From the NCBI GenBank assembly GCA_027563935.2, contig CM050450.1:5191957-5255956 (forward strand): DNA of 64,000 nt, given 5' to 3'. Every line of letters starts with the position of its first letter. Within the stretch, counting starts at the first letter, position 1. A program made the position numbers and the translations under genes. Of this stretch, positions 48,779 to 60,801 are shown in pieces. This DNA comes from Costus lasius (Eukaryota > Streptophyta > Magnoliopsida > Zingiberales > Costaceae). The notes below the pieces were generated by a model. The model was not told where the DNA came from. It did not search any database and was given only the letters and a program-made list of their open reading frames with translations.

Positions 48779-51700
48779 ATGATGCGGGGTCAAGTATGCT
48801 ACATCCTCACGCCTCAGGAGAAGGGGAGGAACAACATAGAGGGCGACGAGACACTATATTTGGATGAGATACGTATGGCCGGAGCTGAAGCTAAGCAAGC
48901 GGAGCTAGCTTCCATTGTGGATCGTTTGGAAGATGACACGGAAGAGGCCTTTACTCATTTGAAAGACCAAGTTGAAGACTTGATGGCGAGAGTGTCAGTG
49001 CTTACACGGGCCCTTCATGCCAATGAAGGGGACCCCCGACCACAGCGTGCACCCATTAAGGTTCCTGAACCACGACCTTACGAGGGTACTCGTGATGCGA
49101 AGGACCTCGAGAATTTTTTATTTGATATGGATCAGTATTTCTTAGTCACTCGGCCCGACACAGAAGACATAAAAGTGGCCACTGCAACATGGTACCTAGC
49201 GGGGGATGCTAAGTTATGGTGGCGTACCAGAGTTCAAGGGGGATCAGATAATATGAGAACTTGGGATGATCTAAAGCGCGAATTGAAGGTTCAATTCCTC
49301 CCCGAAAACACGAGTTGAATCGCTCGTAAGAAGTTGCAGGGACTTCGCCATACGGATTCAATACGAGACTATGTAAAAAGATTTTCAGCCTTGCTCCTTG
49401 ATGTTAAAAACATGTCAGAGGATGACAAGTTATTCTACTTCATGGATGGCCTAAAACCGTGGGCTCAACAGGAGCTAGATCGACAAAATATTCGAGAGTT
49501 TGCATCGGCTCAAACAGCAGCGGAACGACTTACAGACTATAACTCATTTGAGAGAAGAGAGCCGAGAAAACCCCCTCAACCCTCTAGACCCTATCAATTT
49601 AAAGGAAAGGAGTCTAGGAGGGAAAATCAGAGAAGCCCAAATAGGGGGAGGCCACAAAAGTCAACCCCGAGATCAGGGGGATGTTTTCTTTGTGGGGGCA
49701 ACCATTGGGTTAAAGATTGCCCCCAAAAGCAGGCGCTACATGCTTTGGTAGCAGAGACGACCTCGACCTTTGATCAGAAGAAAAAGAAAACTCCCATGGC
49801 AGAAAAAAGTGATAGCGACTCCGACGATAGCTACCATAGTGGCAAGAGTCCTTCTTCAAGGAAACCCAATATGGGCGCCGTGCGGTTGCTCAATGCCATA
49901 AAAGCCCAAGTGGGGGAGCAAAAACCAAAGAAGCAGGCCTCCAACCTAAATGAACTAATGTACGTGGACATCCAAGTCAATGATCAATGTGCGAAAGCTA
50001 TGATCGACTCAGGTGCAAGCCACAACTTCATTTCAAAAGAAGAGGCAAACAAACTTGGCCTCAAGTATGAGAAAAGCCACAGCCAGGTGAAGGCCGTAAA
50101 TTCAGAAGCCCAACGAATCAATGGTGTGGCGAAAAATGTCTCTATGAAAATTGGAGAGTGGCGTGGACAAACCACGTTCATGGTCGTACCCTTGGATGAC
50201 TTCCAAATCATCCTTGGGATGGAGTTCCTTCGCTCGGCTCGAGCGATACCGATGCCCTTTATGAATGCCTTATGTGTAATGGCAGAAGAGAACCCTTGCA
50301 TTGTGTCTGTCATACACAATGAACCCAAGGGAAAAGGGAAGTTGTTGTCTGCGATGCAGCTCAAGAAAGGCATCCGCCGTAATGAGTTGACGCTACTTGC
50401 TGCAATCAAGATGGAAGATATGGCGTCAGGAGTGAGGCCACACTCAAAGGCCATCAATGCAGTCCTCAAGGAGTTCGGGGATGTGATGCCACCCGAGTTG
50501 CCAAAGAAGTTACCGCCAAGAAGGGACGTGGACCATAGGATTGAAGTGGAACCAGGGGCAAAACCACCAGCCCGAGTTCCCTATCGGCTAACTCCTCCCG
50601 AATTAGTGGAGCTAAGGAAGCAATTAAAGGAATTGCTTGATGGGGGTCTAATCCGCAGCTCTAAGTCCCCATATGGGGCACCCATCCTATTCCAAAAGAA
50701 ACAGGATGGGAGTCTCCGCCTTTGTGTCGACTACCGGGCTTTAAACAAGGTGACTGTGAAGAATAGGTACCCAATCCCCTTGGTCGCGGACCTATTTGAT
50801 CAACTGGGAAAGGCAAAGTTTTTCTCAAAATTGGATCTTCGCTCAGGGTACTGGCAGGTACGAATTGCTGAAGAAGATATAGAGAAAACTGCTTGTGTAA
50901 CTCGGTATGGCTCATTTGAATTCTTAGTTATGCCGTTTGGGCTGACAAACGTGCCAGCCACATTTTGCACTATGATGAACCAACTCTTTCAAGAATATCT
51001 TGACAAGTTTGTGGTGGTGTATCTTGACGACATTGTGATATATAGTCAGTCATTGGACGAGCACGTTGAACATCTTCGTACTGTCTTCGATATCCTGCGA
51101 AGGAATGAACTCTATGTGAAAGAGGAAAAGTGCTACTTCGCTCAAGAGGAAATCTTATTCTTGGGACACCGAGTCGGTAGGGGCAAGATTCAGATGGACA
51201 AAGCTAAGATTGAAGCAGTAGCGAGCTGGACTACCCCAACAAAAATCACGGAGCTAAGGTCCTTCCTAGGCTTCGTGAACTACTATCGACGATTTATCAA
51301 GGGCTACTCGCGGAGAGCAGCCCCCTTAACTGATTTACTCAAAAAGGGCCAAAGCTGGAGTTGGTCCTCGAGATATCAAGACGCTTTCGAAGACTTGAAG
51401 ATAGCGGTGATCAGTGAACCAGTATTGGGGCTTCCGGACTACGAGAAGCCCTTCGAAGTACACACAGACGCATCTGATTTTGCTATTGGGGGTGTACTTA
51501 TACAGGGTCAACACCCAGTAGCCTATGAGAGCCGAAAACCCAATGAAACCGAAAGAAAGTATCCAACTCATGAGAAAGAAATGACGGCCGTAGTGCACTG
51601 CCTAAGGACATGGCGACACTACTTGCTCGGAACTAAGTTCACCCTTCGAACAGACAATATTGCATTAAGCTACTTTCAAACACAAAAGAAACTATCACCA

Positions 51701-53319
51701 AAACAAGCTCGTTGGCAAGATTTTCTTGCAGAATTTGATATGGCTTGGGAGTATAAGCCCGGCAAGACGAATGTGGTCGCAGACGCCTTGAGCAGAAAGA
51801 CTGAGCTGGCTAGCCTCCAATCCTCAAGTCACCAAATTATACAAGTTCAGTCGAATCTACATTATAGAATTAGGACTGGAATGTCCAAGGACCCACAAGT
51901 AATAACCCTGCGGAAGTTGATCATTGAAGGTAAGACACGGCGATTCTGGGAAGAAGGCGGTCTTATTCTTACAAAAGGGAACCGCGTGTACGTTCCACGA
52001 GCCGACAACCTACGCAAAGAAGTCTTAAATGAATGTCATGACACATTATGGGCGGGACACCCGGGCACTCATAGGACACTTGCTCTTGCGGAAAGGGCAT
52101 TTTACTGGCCAGATATGGCGACGGATGTGAACGATTATGTGCGGACATGTATTATATGCCAACAAGACAAAGTGGAACGGAAAAAGCCCTTGGGACTTCT
52201 AGAGCCCTTACCTATACCGGAACGACCATGGGAAAGTATTTCTTTGGATTTCATCTCAGCGCTACCAAAAGTGGGGGAGTTTGGTTCAGTCCTGGTGGTG
52301 GTCGATCGATTTTCAAAATATGCAACCTTTATTCCAGCCCCACTTCATTGTTCGTCAGAGCAAGCAGCCAAACTTTTTCTGAAGCACATTTTGAAGTATT
52401 GAGGAATCCCTCAAAATATCATCAGCGATCGAGATGGAAGATTTTCAGGAAGATTTTGGACAGAGTTATTCAAGCTGCTGGGGACAAAGCTACATTTCTC
52501 CACGAGTGCTCACCCCCAGACCGACGGCCAAACCGAAAGAATTAATGCACTCCTTGAGCAGTACTTGAGGCACTTTGTAAGTGCAAACCAACGGGACTGG
52601 ATATATCTTCTTGATATAGCACAATTCTCTTACAATCTTCAAAAGAGTTCAGCAACAAATAAGAGCCCCTTTGAAATCCTTTTGGGCCGGCAACCATCAA
52701 CCCCAGATTCAATTGCTATTGGATACACTGGCAATAGCCCTTCTGCATATCATGTGGCCAAGGAGTGGCATCGAAATGCAGAAATTGCAAAGGCGTACCT
52801 TGAAAAGACGGCCAAGAAATGAAGAAGTGGGTAGACATCGGAAGACGACCCCAAGACTTCAAGAAGGGGGACATGGTCCTTGTCAAACTCCAAAAGGACA
52901 ATCTTGCAGTCTTTCGAAAACCTATTCACAAAGGATTAGTGCGTAAATATGAGGGCCCTTTTCCAATACTGGAGCAAGTTGGCAATGTTTCTTATCGAGT
53001 ACAACTTCCATCATGGCTAAAGATCCACCCAGTTTTCCATTCCAGTTGTTTGAAGGCATACCATGCAGACCAGGATGATCCAGTCAGAAACCTTCCCACC
53101 CGTGCAGCTCCGACCATTGCAGCTGTGGACAAGCGAGTGCAAACTATTCTCTCAAGGCGCAAGAAGACTCTTGATACGGGAGAGAAGACGATTGAGTACC
53201 TCGTATCATGGAAAGGACTTCCAATGTCCGATTGTAGTTGGGAAGCAGAAGACAAGCTGCGACATGCTCAAGACAAGATTGAAGAGTTTAAAATGTCGAT
53301 GAGGGCATCGACATCTTAA
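48779..53319 (+). pseudogene. Chromovirus (Ty3-gypsy) gag-pol polyprotein with three lesions
   Basis: Order of domains: gag capsid (48779 to about 49600), CCHC zinc knuckle [13 protein letters not shown] (about 49684), protease [12 protein letters not shown] (about 50001), reverse transcriptase with [10 protein letters not shown] (about 51019), RNase H (about 51440-51800, ADALSRK), integrase zinc finger ([16 protein letters not shown]), integrase core ([38 protein letters not shown]), HPVFHSSCLK and a chromodomain, YLVSWKGLPMSDCSWE (about 53197). Breaks: a TGA at 49316-49318 and a TGA at 52400-52402, both where families usually show Trp, and a one-base frameshift near 52815. The primer-binding site and 5' leader are missing because the left side is replaced by an inverted copy of the 3' end. 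It cannot be autonomous. Confidence 0.92.
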
Positions 53320-53330
53320 GTGGGGGAGAA
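53319..53330 (+). other. Polypurine tract of the chromovirus
   Basis: AGTGGGGGAGAA directly precedes the TG of the right LTR and overlaps the polyprotein stop codon region. Confidence 0.85.
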
Positions 53331-54010
53331 TGTCAGGGTTCGGAGGATGTTCGGTGTAAAACTATGTTACCCGACCCTGACAATGTGTCTTTTGTAATGT
53401 CTCTGGGTATTTGGGGTAGACGCATGTAAAAATAGGGTTTGGCACTTGGGTGCCATGCGTTTTGGTCATTGGGGTAGCGATGCACTTGGGGGACTGTCCC
53501 GGGGCATGTACACGCGCGTGGGGGACTGTGTTTTCACAAGTACTCCAGGATGGGGGCTCAAATGTGTAAAATTAGCCTACCCAACCCTTGTGAAGCCTTC
53601 TACTCACAACCCTTAGTATGTGTGTATGGGATAGTATCGAGAGGGGTGGTAGTGCCTTGGTTAAATGCAGTCTTGTGATCCCATGCAAGTATAAAATTGC
53701 AAGGTTTCACACACCTGCCCTCTCCATCAAGTCGTTAGGTCTAGTGTCTACTTAATTTCTGTTTAGTGTCTTGTAATATTGTCCTGTACTGTTGCCTCTA
53801 TTAATAATATAACGGTGGGGTGTGCGGTTGAGTCATTTCACCGTGCATTTTACTCACCGTCTTGGGAAAGCTGCTTGTGCCTTCAATTGCTTGTTGCCTT
53901 CGTATTGTTGCCTTCGGATTGTTGCCTCGGATCGGTTGAGCATTACTCCTTAGCTGGGAGAGTAGTGCACCGCACGGACACGAAGCACTAAAGAGAGTGC
54001 GTCCGTGACA
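53331..54010 (+). mobile_element. 3' LTR of the chromovirus (right copy)
   Basis: It begins TGTCAGGGTTCGG and ends CGTCCGTGACA (680 bp), with TGTCA...TGACA termini. It is in the normal position after the polypurine tract. Its partner at 47969-48649 is inverted. SINE sequence follows two bases later. Confidence 0.92.
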
Positions 54011-54012
54011 AG

Positions 54013-54180
54013 AGATGGTTAAAGGGTCATGACTTGTGAAGGTCATGGACAGGGGTCGAATCCCGCTGCAGACGTGAATTGTTTGGGGTAACGGGGATCC
54101 AAACCGGGATTCATGAGGTCGGAGGGACCTAGCCCGCTGGGCCTGGACCTGTTACGGGTGGTCACCCTAACAAAAAAGGC
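54013..54180 (+). mobile_element. SINE copy 1 (tRNA-derived), 5' truncated
   Basis: It begins AGATGGTTAAAGGGTCATG (missing the first few bases of the A-box region) and carries a B-box-like GGGGTCGAATCCCGC at 54054. It ends GGTCACCCTAAC followed by AAAAAA. Four or five substitutions separate it from copies 2 and 3. Confidence 0.7.
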
Positions 54181-54353
54181 GCCTTTTTGTTAGGGTCACC
54201 ACCCGTAACAGGTCTAGGCCCAGCGGGCTAGGTCCCTCCGACCTCACGAATCCCGGTTTGGATCCCCGTTACCCCAAACAATTCACGTCTGCAGCGGGAT
54301 TCGACCCCTGTCCATGACCCTCACAAGTCATGACCCTTTAACCATCTGAGCTG
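54181..54353 (-). mobile_element. SINE copy 2, inverted
   Basis: The reverse complement of copy 3, tail-to-tail with copy 1. The junction AAAAAAGGCGCCTTTTT is a perfect palindrome centred at 54180/54181. The 5' head, read on the minus strand, is CAGCTCAGATGGTTAAAGG. Confidence 0.75.
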
Positions 54354-54520
54354 CAGCTCAGATGGTTAAAGGGTCATGACTTGTGAGGGTCATGGACAGG
54401 GGTCGAATCCCGCTGCAGACGTGAATTGTTTGGGGTAACGGGGATCCAAACCGGGATTCGTGAGGTCGGAGGGACCTAGCCCGCTGGGCCTAGACCTGTT
54501 ACGGGTGGTGACCCTAACAA
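54354..54520 (+). mobile_element. SINE copy 3
   Basis: Head-to-head with copy 2: the junction CCATCTGAGCTGCAGCTCAG continues as a 24-base perfect palindrome centred at 54353/54354. The A-box region (GCTCAGATGGTTAAAG) and B-box (GGGTCGAATCC) are spaced as in a tRNA. It ends GGTGACCCTAACA without a long A tail. Confidence 0.75.
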
Positions 54521-54638
54521 CGAGGCATAGATAAAAATGGCAGATAATAGAAGAGTGAAGATAATTATCATTCTGCCGAATTCTCAATGTTCAATCTTCC
54601 TTACGTCTACCTCAAATTTCTTCAATGCTAATTAATAG

Positions 54639-55070
54639 AGAATCACTATTTTAAGTATTATCGAACGTGTTAGTCAAATCATACGAATTGATGTATTCAG
54701 GTTCGAAGAACACTTTATCCACTTATCTAATCATGCAAGACAAGAATTTTTAGCTTCTCCCTCCCCTTCTGGGGTTGAGATTGAGATAGAGGTTGAGGAC
54801 TTTGAAATAAATGATAGTGATAGTGAGGAGGACAGTGATAATATCAACGATGAGCCGGAGCAATATATCGAAACAAACCAAGCACAAGAGTCACTTGAGT
54901 TTTTTATTGTTGAAGAAGGAGGTAGAGCTGAAAACATCGAGGGCGCAATATGCATAGAGAAGATGGAGCACGGAGAGCAAGTATGCTTAACACAATGCTC
55001 GCACATCTTCCATAGTAGCTGCTTGCGTCACTGGCTACGGGTCAATTGTTTATGCCCATTATGTCGGTAA
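54639..55070 (+). CDS. RING-H2 finger reading frame carried by the hAT element
   Basis: The frame is open from just after a stop at 54636-54638 to the TAA at 55068-55070, 143 codons with no ATG until codon 106. It was therefore easy to miss. It reads IIERVSQIIRIDVFRFEEHF, then an acidic stretch (EVEDFEINDSDSEEDSDN), then the C-terminal RING-H2 GAICIEKMEHGEQVCL...CSHIFHSSCLRHW...CPLCR. Seven of eight zinc ligands are visible. The first Cys of the CxxC pair is Gly. RING-H2 proteins act as E3 ubiquitin ligases. Either an upstream exon lay where the retroelement is now, or this is a fragment of a captured host gene. Function is doubtful with a missing zinc ligand. Confidence 0.65.
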   Translation, partial: RITILSIIERVSQIIRIDVFRFEEHFIHLSNHARQEFLASPSPSGVEIEIEVEDFEINDSDSEEDSDNINDEPEQYIETNQAQESLEFFIVEEGGRAENIEGAICIEKMEHGEQVCLTQCSHIFHSSCLRHWLRVNCLCPLCR

Positions 55071-55697
55071 TTGATTTAAGATTAAATGTATAATGTATGA
55101 ATATAAAATTTAATCGAGTTGGTTTTAACTTTAGTCATGTGTTGTTAGTGTTGTTAGTAAATAAATTAATATTAATTTAATAAAATATATTAAAATTAAA
55201 ATTATATATTTTTAAAATAAAATAAAATACTTAATTAAATAATAATTTAATATTTTTTCAAAAATTTGCGCAAAATACATAATTATCAATTTCTCATTTT
55301 TTTTAATTTTTTTTATTTTATATTTAATTAATTAATATTTTATTTATTTTTTAAATTTATTTTAATGAAGCAGACCAAAGTCGGCCCGTGGGCCATCTTC
55401 GGGTCGGGCCAGACACGGCCCGCGTGCCACATCTGGACCCGTTGGGCTGAATCCGGCCCGCGTGCCGACGCCAACCCGCGGGCCAAGTTCAGCACGTGTG
55501 CCGAATCCGGCCCGCGGGCCGAATCCATGCTGAGCAAACGATGGATCCGTGCCTAGGCCGGCACGGCTAATTGTGCTGCGAGCCATGCCGGGCCCAGATT
55601 TTTCTCCCCCGTGCCGTGCCCAGCACGGCCCGCAAGGAGTCGGGCCGAGGCGGGCTTGGGCCCGGGCCGGCCCGAGCACGACCCATGGCCACCTCTA

Positions 55698-55705
55698 CCT
55701 CTGCC
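55698..55705. repeat. Right 8-bp target duplication of the hAT element
   Basis: CCTCTGCC, identical to 47469-47476. Confidence 0.9.
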
Positions 55706-55849
55706 TCAGGTACAAAGAGGATACTCAATAGAAAAAAACCTAGAGAGCTAGTTTTGATAGGTCGTACATGCACTATGGATAGAATATTTAGCATCACTCT
55801 GAACAACGTTAGTTCTTTTTATGTGGAGTCTTTTTGTTATAAAATATAC

Positions 55850-56121
55850 ATACGTTTACATGCATACATACATATATATATACATGTACATATATATGTA
55901 TATGTATATACATATACATATATGTATATACGTATATGCATGCATACATATATATACATATATATACATATGCATATACATATATATACATATATATATA
56001 TACATGTATATACATATACATATACATATATGTGTATATGTATATATATGTGTATATGTATATACGTATATGCATGCATACATGTATATACGTATATGCA
56101 TGCATACATATATATACATAT

Positions 56122-56156
<35 letters not shown>

Positions 56157-56300
56157 TATACATATATATACATATATATACATATATATACATATACATA
56201 TATATATATATGTATATGCATACATATATATACATATATATGCATACATATATATGCATACATATATATGCATACATATATACATATATACACATACATT
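55850..56300. repeat. ATATAC/ATATGT minisatellite, about 450 bp
   Basis: Almost entirely alternating purine-pyrimidine sequence made of CATATATA, TACATATA and GTATATG units. The second half (about 56090-56230) is dominated by CATATATA units. Because the units are self-complementary, both strands give long open frames of Tyr, Ile, His, Met and Cys; these are not genes. It lies in intron 4 of the dehydrogenase gene. Confidence 0.9.
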
Positions 56301-57359
<1,059 letters not shown>

Positions 57360-58576
57360 TCATAGTTTGTTAATGCTGATAGTATATACATCATACCCAG
57401 CAGCCTCATGACCAAGAATACAAGGAAAAAGACCTTCAGGATCCTGCAACCAAAACAAAATAGCAGAGTAAATCATAGCCAGATATAACCATGCTTGAAG
57501 AAGATAAGACGTCTCAGCTACAGCCTACATGATACAAGTTGACTAAGAACAAGCACGCTCTAGAAAAACTGAACCAGCTCCAACACAAGGGATAGTCTGG
57601 ATTTTAGAATTCAGAAGATGTATCCATGGCGTCATTGAAATGGTAACGCTAAGGAAGAAAGTTAGGTTAGCTCAGCTAGAGTGATAGAGCCTTTGTCTAC
57701 CTTGCTTGAGTGCACAAGTTGGCTGGGCAAACGCACTTGGGACTACCATGCGGACTATAGCTCTTTGGAATATTTGTCTCACCCCACTTGGCACTCACAC
57801 TTGAGTAAAAGACAATTATTATAGGTGTAAACATGGAGTAGAAAACATCACTTACCAAGTAGTAGGGGAGTGAATGGATTATGTTGAATACGAGTTAGAA
57901 TCAAGTGTTTAGGACTAATTCAGTTTCAAAGATCTAGACTGGAATAAGCCTAAATAATTCATGCCCAATCTAGGCATTTCCTGAGAAAGTAGATATTGCA
58001 TATCAAGAATATTATTCTCTTGCGAAGAATTCTAAAAAATATTACAAATAAAAACATGATGGCATAACAAATAAATAAGTATAATCAAAATGAAGAAAAA
58101 TACAAATAATTTTATTCACTGGAAAATTTGAGTTTGTTTGGGTATTTATGCACCTAGATTCAAACCCGAATCCAAAATTATAAATATTTTGAACTTAGAC
58201 CGAATTTTTTAGCTGACTCTTCAACTGTTATGCCGACACTTATCAACTAGGAGATGAAGTATATATACTTAGGCATTTGGCAGTATATGTCATGAGATTC
58301 TATCAATTGCCGCTAGATAGCCAATCAATACATCGTGCGTCTAATAAACACTATCTAGTGCATTAATAGCACATTTGATGCATCATCCCCCCAGGTGACC
58401 ATCAGCAGATTTCTCAAGCAACGTTGTGCGTTGCGGAATCCAAAAAATGAATAAGACAGAAGAGGAACTTTTTTTGCGAATCACAAATCGTGCAGGATAA
58501 ATGTCCGCACGAAAGCAAACATCAACTGTCGAAAATCGCACGGCATTCATTTATAAAACATGCGAATCTAAAATCA

Positions 58577-58750
<174 letters not shown>

Positions 58751-58876
58751 TCAAGTCAGATTGAGCCACTGAAACCCAACAAGAGAGTGTACGGAAAATG
58801 AATTGTTAAGATCCATCTCTTTTCCCCTTGATTCTCCCCTACCTTTGCAAGTGATGACCTGACCCTGGGTCGCCAT

Positions 58877-60801
58877 TGCTGATCGCTCAACCGGACGCGT
58901 AGAGGGGCCGTCCGCGCTCGGGAGATCGGCGTCTTGCGCCCTTGCTTCGCCCGTTGATAGGGATAACCCTCTGCAACCAAGAGTGAGCGGGGATTGAGCA
59001 CTACGCCGGTAATCGGTAATTGAACCAGTAACTCGCACCCTCTTGGTTCTGCAGCTTCTGCTTCTTTGTTGAACTGTCTTGTTTTTTTCAGTGAACGGCC
59101 CGTGAACCGATGCGTTAGCTCAGGGTCATCATACCGCGGTTTCAACGGATCCCAAACCTCTGATTTATTAGTTATTCGATGTACCGGTTGATTATTAGGA
59201 GACGGAGACTTAGACATAAACTGATCCGACTCTATTAACCTAAACTCAAGCCGACACAAAGTTAAATCAAATATAATTACATTTGGATCATAAATATATA
59301 TAGAAAAAATAAAAAAACAATTATTTGAATATTTTAAAATTAGGATAATTTGCCTTAATGATTAAGTTCTTTATTTTAAGGATTAATGACTAGGCTTGAC
59401 AATAACCCTCAATCCTGATCGAACCGGGCGATTCGATGTAATGGGAAAAATCTAAGTTCACTGGGTTTAGATTAAGTTTAAAAAATATCTGAAACTTAAT
59501 AAGTGGAGTAGGATCAGGTCTAGATAATGCAAAACTTGCTACAATCCTGATTTTTTTAATTTACTAAAATACTTTTATTTTAGTATACATTTAGATCATA
59601 AAATATACATAAAAAATAATTATTTTAATTTTTTAAAATTAAGATAACTCACCTTAATGATGAAGTTTTTTATTTAAAGATTAATGGCTAAGCTTGGCAA
59701 GAACCCTCAAACCTAGCCAAACCCATTGATTCGATGTCATATAATAGGAAAAACCCGAGTTAGTTGCGGTTCAAATTGAGTTTGAAAAAAAAATTCAAAA
59801 CTGTGTCAGATTTGGGTACGGTAGAATCCGCCTGAAACTAATTTTTTAATTTACTAAAATATTCCTATTTTAATCAAATCATATAATTATTTTTATTGTT
59901 GGCTTGTGCATATTATTTAGATTATAGATTTACATTAGTAATTTAATTAATTATTTAATAAAAATATTTTTATATTATTATTTTTTTATAATTTATCATA
60001 TAATAGTTTAAAACAGAGTCGATATCTAAGATAGGGTTTCAGCATAGACCCAATTCTTGGGTCAAATTCGGGGATAATTTTTAAAGAGGCATGGTCGGAA
60101 CGGATACGGCAAAATTCGACCATGATCCAGTACATTGCTAAACATTTTATTCTTTTAACTATAACACCATTAATTTTTTAAAAAAAAAAAATCAGAAGCG
60201 CACGTGAAATACTTTAAAATTAGCAAAATACAAAAACATTGCTGATTGTACAGGGATGAAGTAGGCGTATTTTATTTAATAAAAAACTTAATTTAAGCAG
60301 CAAAAATGATACATGAATACATGGAATAAACGAGAAAATTGCATGGATTTATTTTACGAGCCTAACCTCCTCCGCGAGTAAACATACCTATTTAGTGTTC
60401 AGCTACCTACCTTGTTTTCCTGCCACAGTGCCACGTCCGGGCAGGCAAAAAGTGGAGCACGGGGCGCAATGGCGATCCGATAGTTCGCAGCAAACCTTTA
60501 GACGCTCCGATCATCGCAAGGCGGCGCTCTGCCTTCTTCCGTCGACTTCCTACCTGATCGCGGCTAATCGTAGAATTCCCAACTAATCCCCTAGGGTTTA
60601 TCCTTCAAACACCGAGCTGTTTTCTCCAGCTTCAATAGTTAAATTTACTACCTGCAAGGCCTGCTATATTTCTTATTGCGTTGGCATTTCCATGTTCAGA
60701 ACTGTATCTGAGCATAGACGACTGCTTCCTATACTTCTGTTGACCTCATTCCAAATTTGGATTGGCATTTGGACTTTTGACTACCGAGATATTGGGTTAG
60801 C
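58877..60801. other. Divergent intergenic region between GSNOR and SUVR
   Basis: About 1.9 kb between the two start codons. The first 380 bp (58877-59260) are GC-richer and probably hold the GSNOR promoter and leader. A 299-bp tandem duplication follows (59281-59880). Bases 60380-60620 (CCTAGGGTTTATCC and preceding GC-rich sequence) look like a leader exon of the SUVR gene. No other gene was seen. Confidence 0.5.
59281..59880. repeat. Diverged tandem duplication, 299-bp offset
   Basis: Both units share ATCATAAA(A)TATA, GATAA(T/C)T(T/C)(G/A)CCTTAATGAT, AAGATTAATG, GCTTG(A/G)CAA(T/G)AACCCTCAA and TTTTTTAATTTACTAAAATA. The second unit starts at about 59589. Identity is clearly lower than in the other duplications here, so it is older. 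Confidence 0.75.

Larger units (their letters stand above)
47477..55697 (+). mobile_element. hAT-type non-autonomous transposon (about 8.2 kb with insertions)
   Basis: The left end TAGAGGTGGCCA and the exact inverted right end TGGCCACCTCTA are flanked by the perfect octamer CCTCTGCC. The first 200 bp and last 330 bp are very GC-rich, with repeated GGCCCG, GCACGGCACG and GGGCCGGCCCGGG strings in inverted order, a subterminal array typical for transposase binding. Without the nested retroelement and the SINE triplet the hAT would be about 1.7 kb. No hAT transposase (no dimerisation domain) was found. The right part carries a RING-H2 frame instead. It sits in intron 4 of the dehydrogenase gene, in the opposite direction to that gene. 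Confidence 0.88.

Noticed and set aside
49984..50469. 161-codon minus-strand frame
   Set aside because: Shadow of the chromovirus polyprotein, which has protease and capsid motifs on the plus strand.
57660..57745. tRNA-like TTAGCTCAGCTAGAGTGATAGAGC in an intron
   Set aside because: The head resembles a tRNA D-arm, but no B-box or acceptor stem pairs with it; possibly an old SINE head.
58756..59259. 167-codon minus-strand frame upstream of GSNOR
   Set aside because: It overlaps GSNOR exon 1 in another frame and the promoter; no family features.
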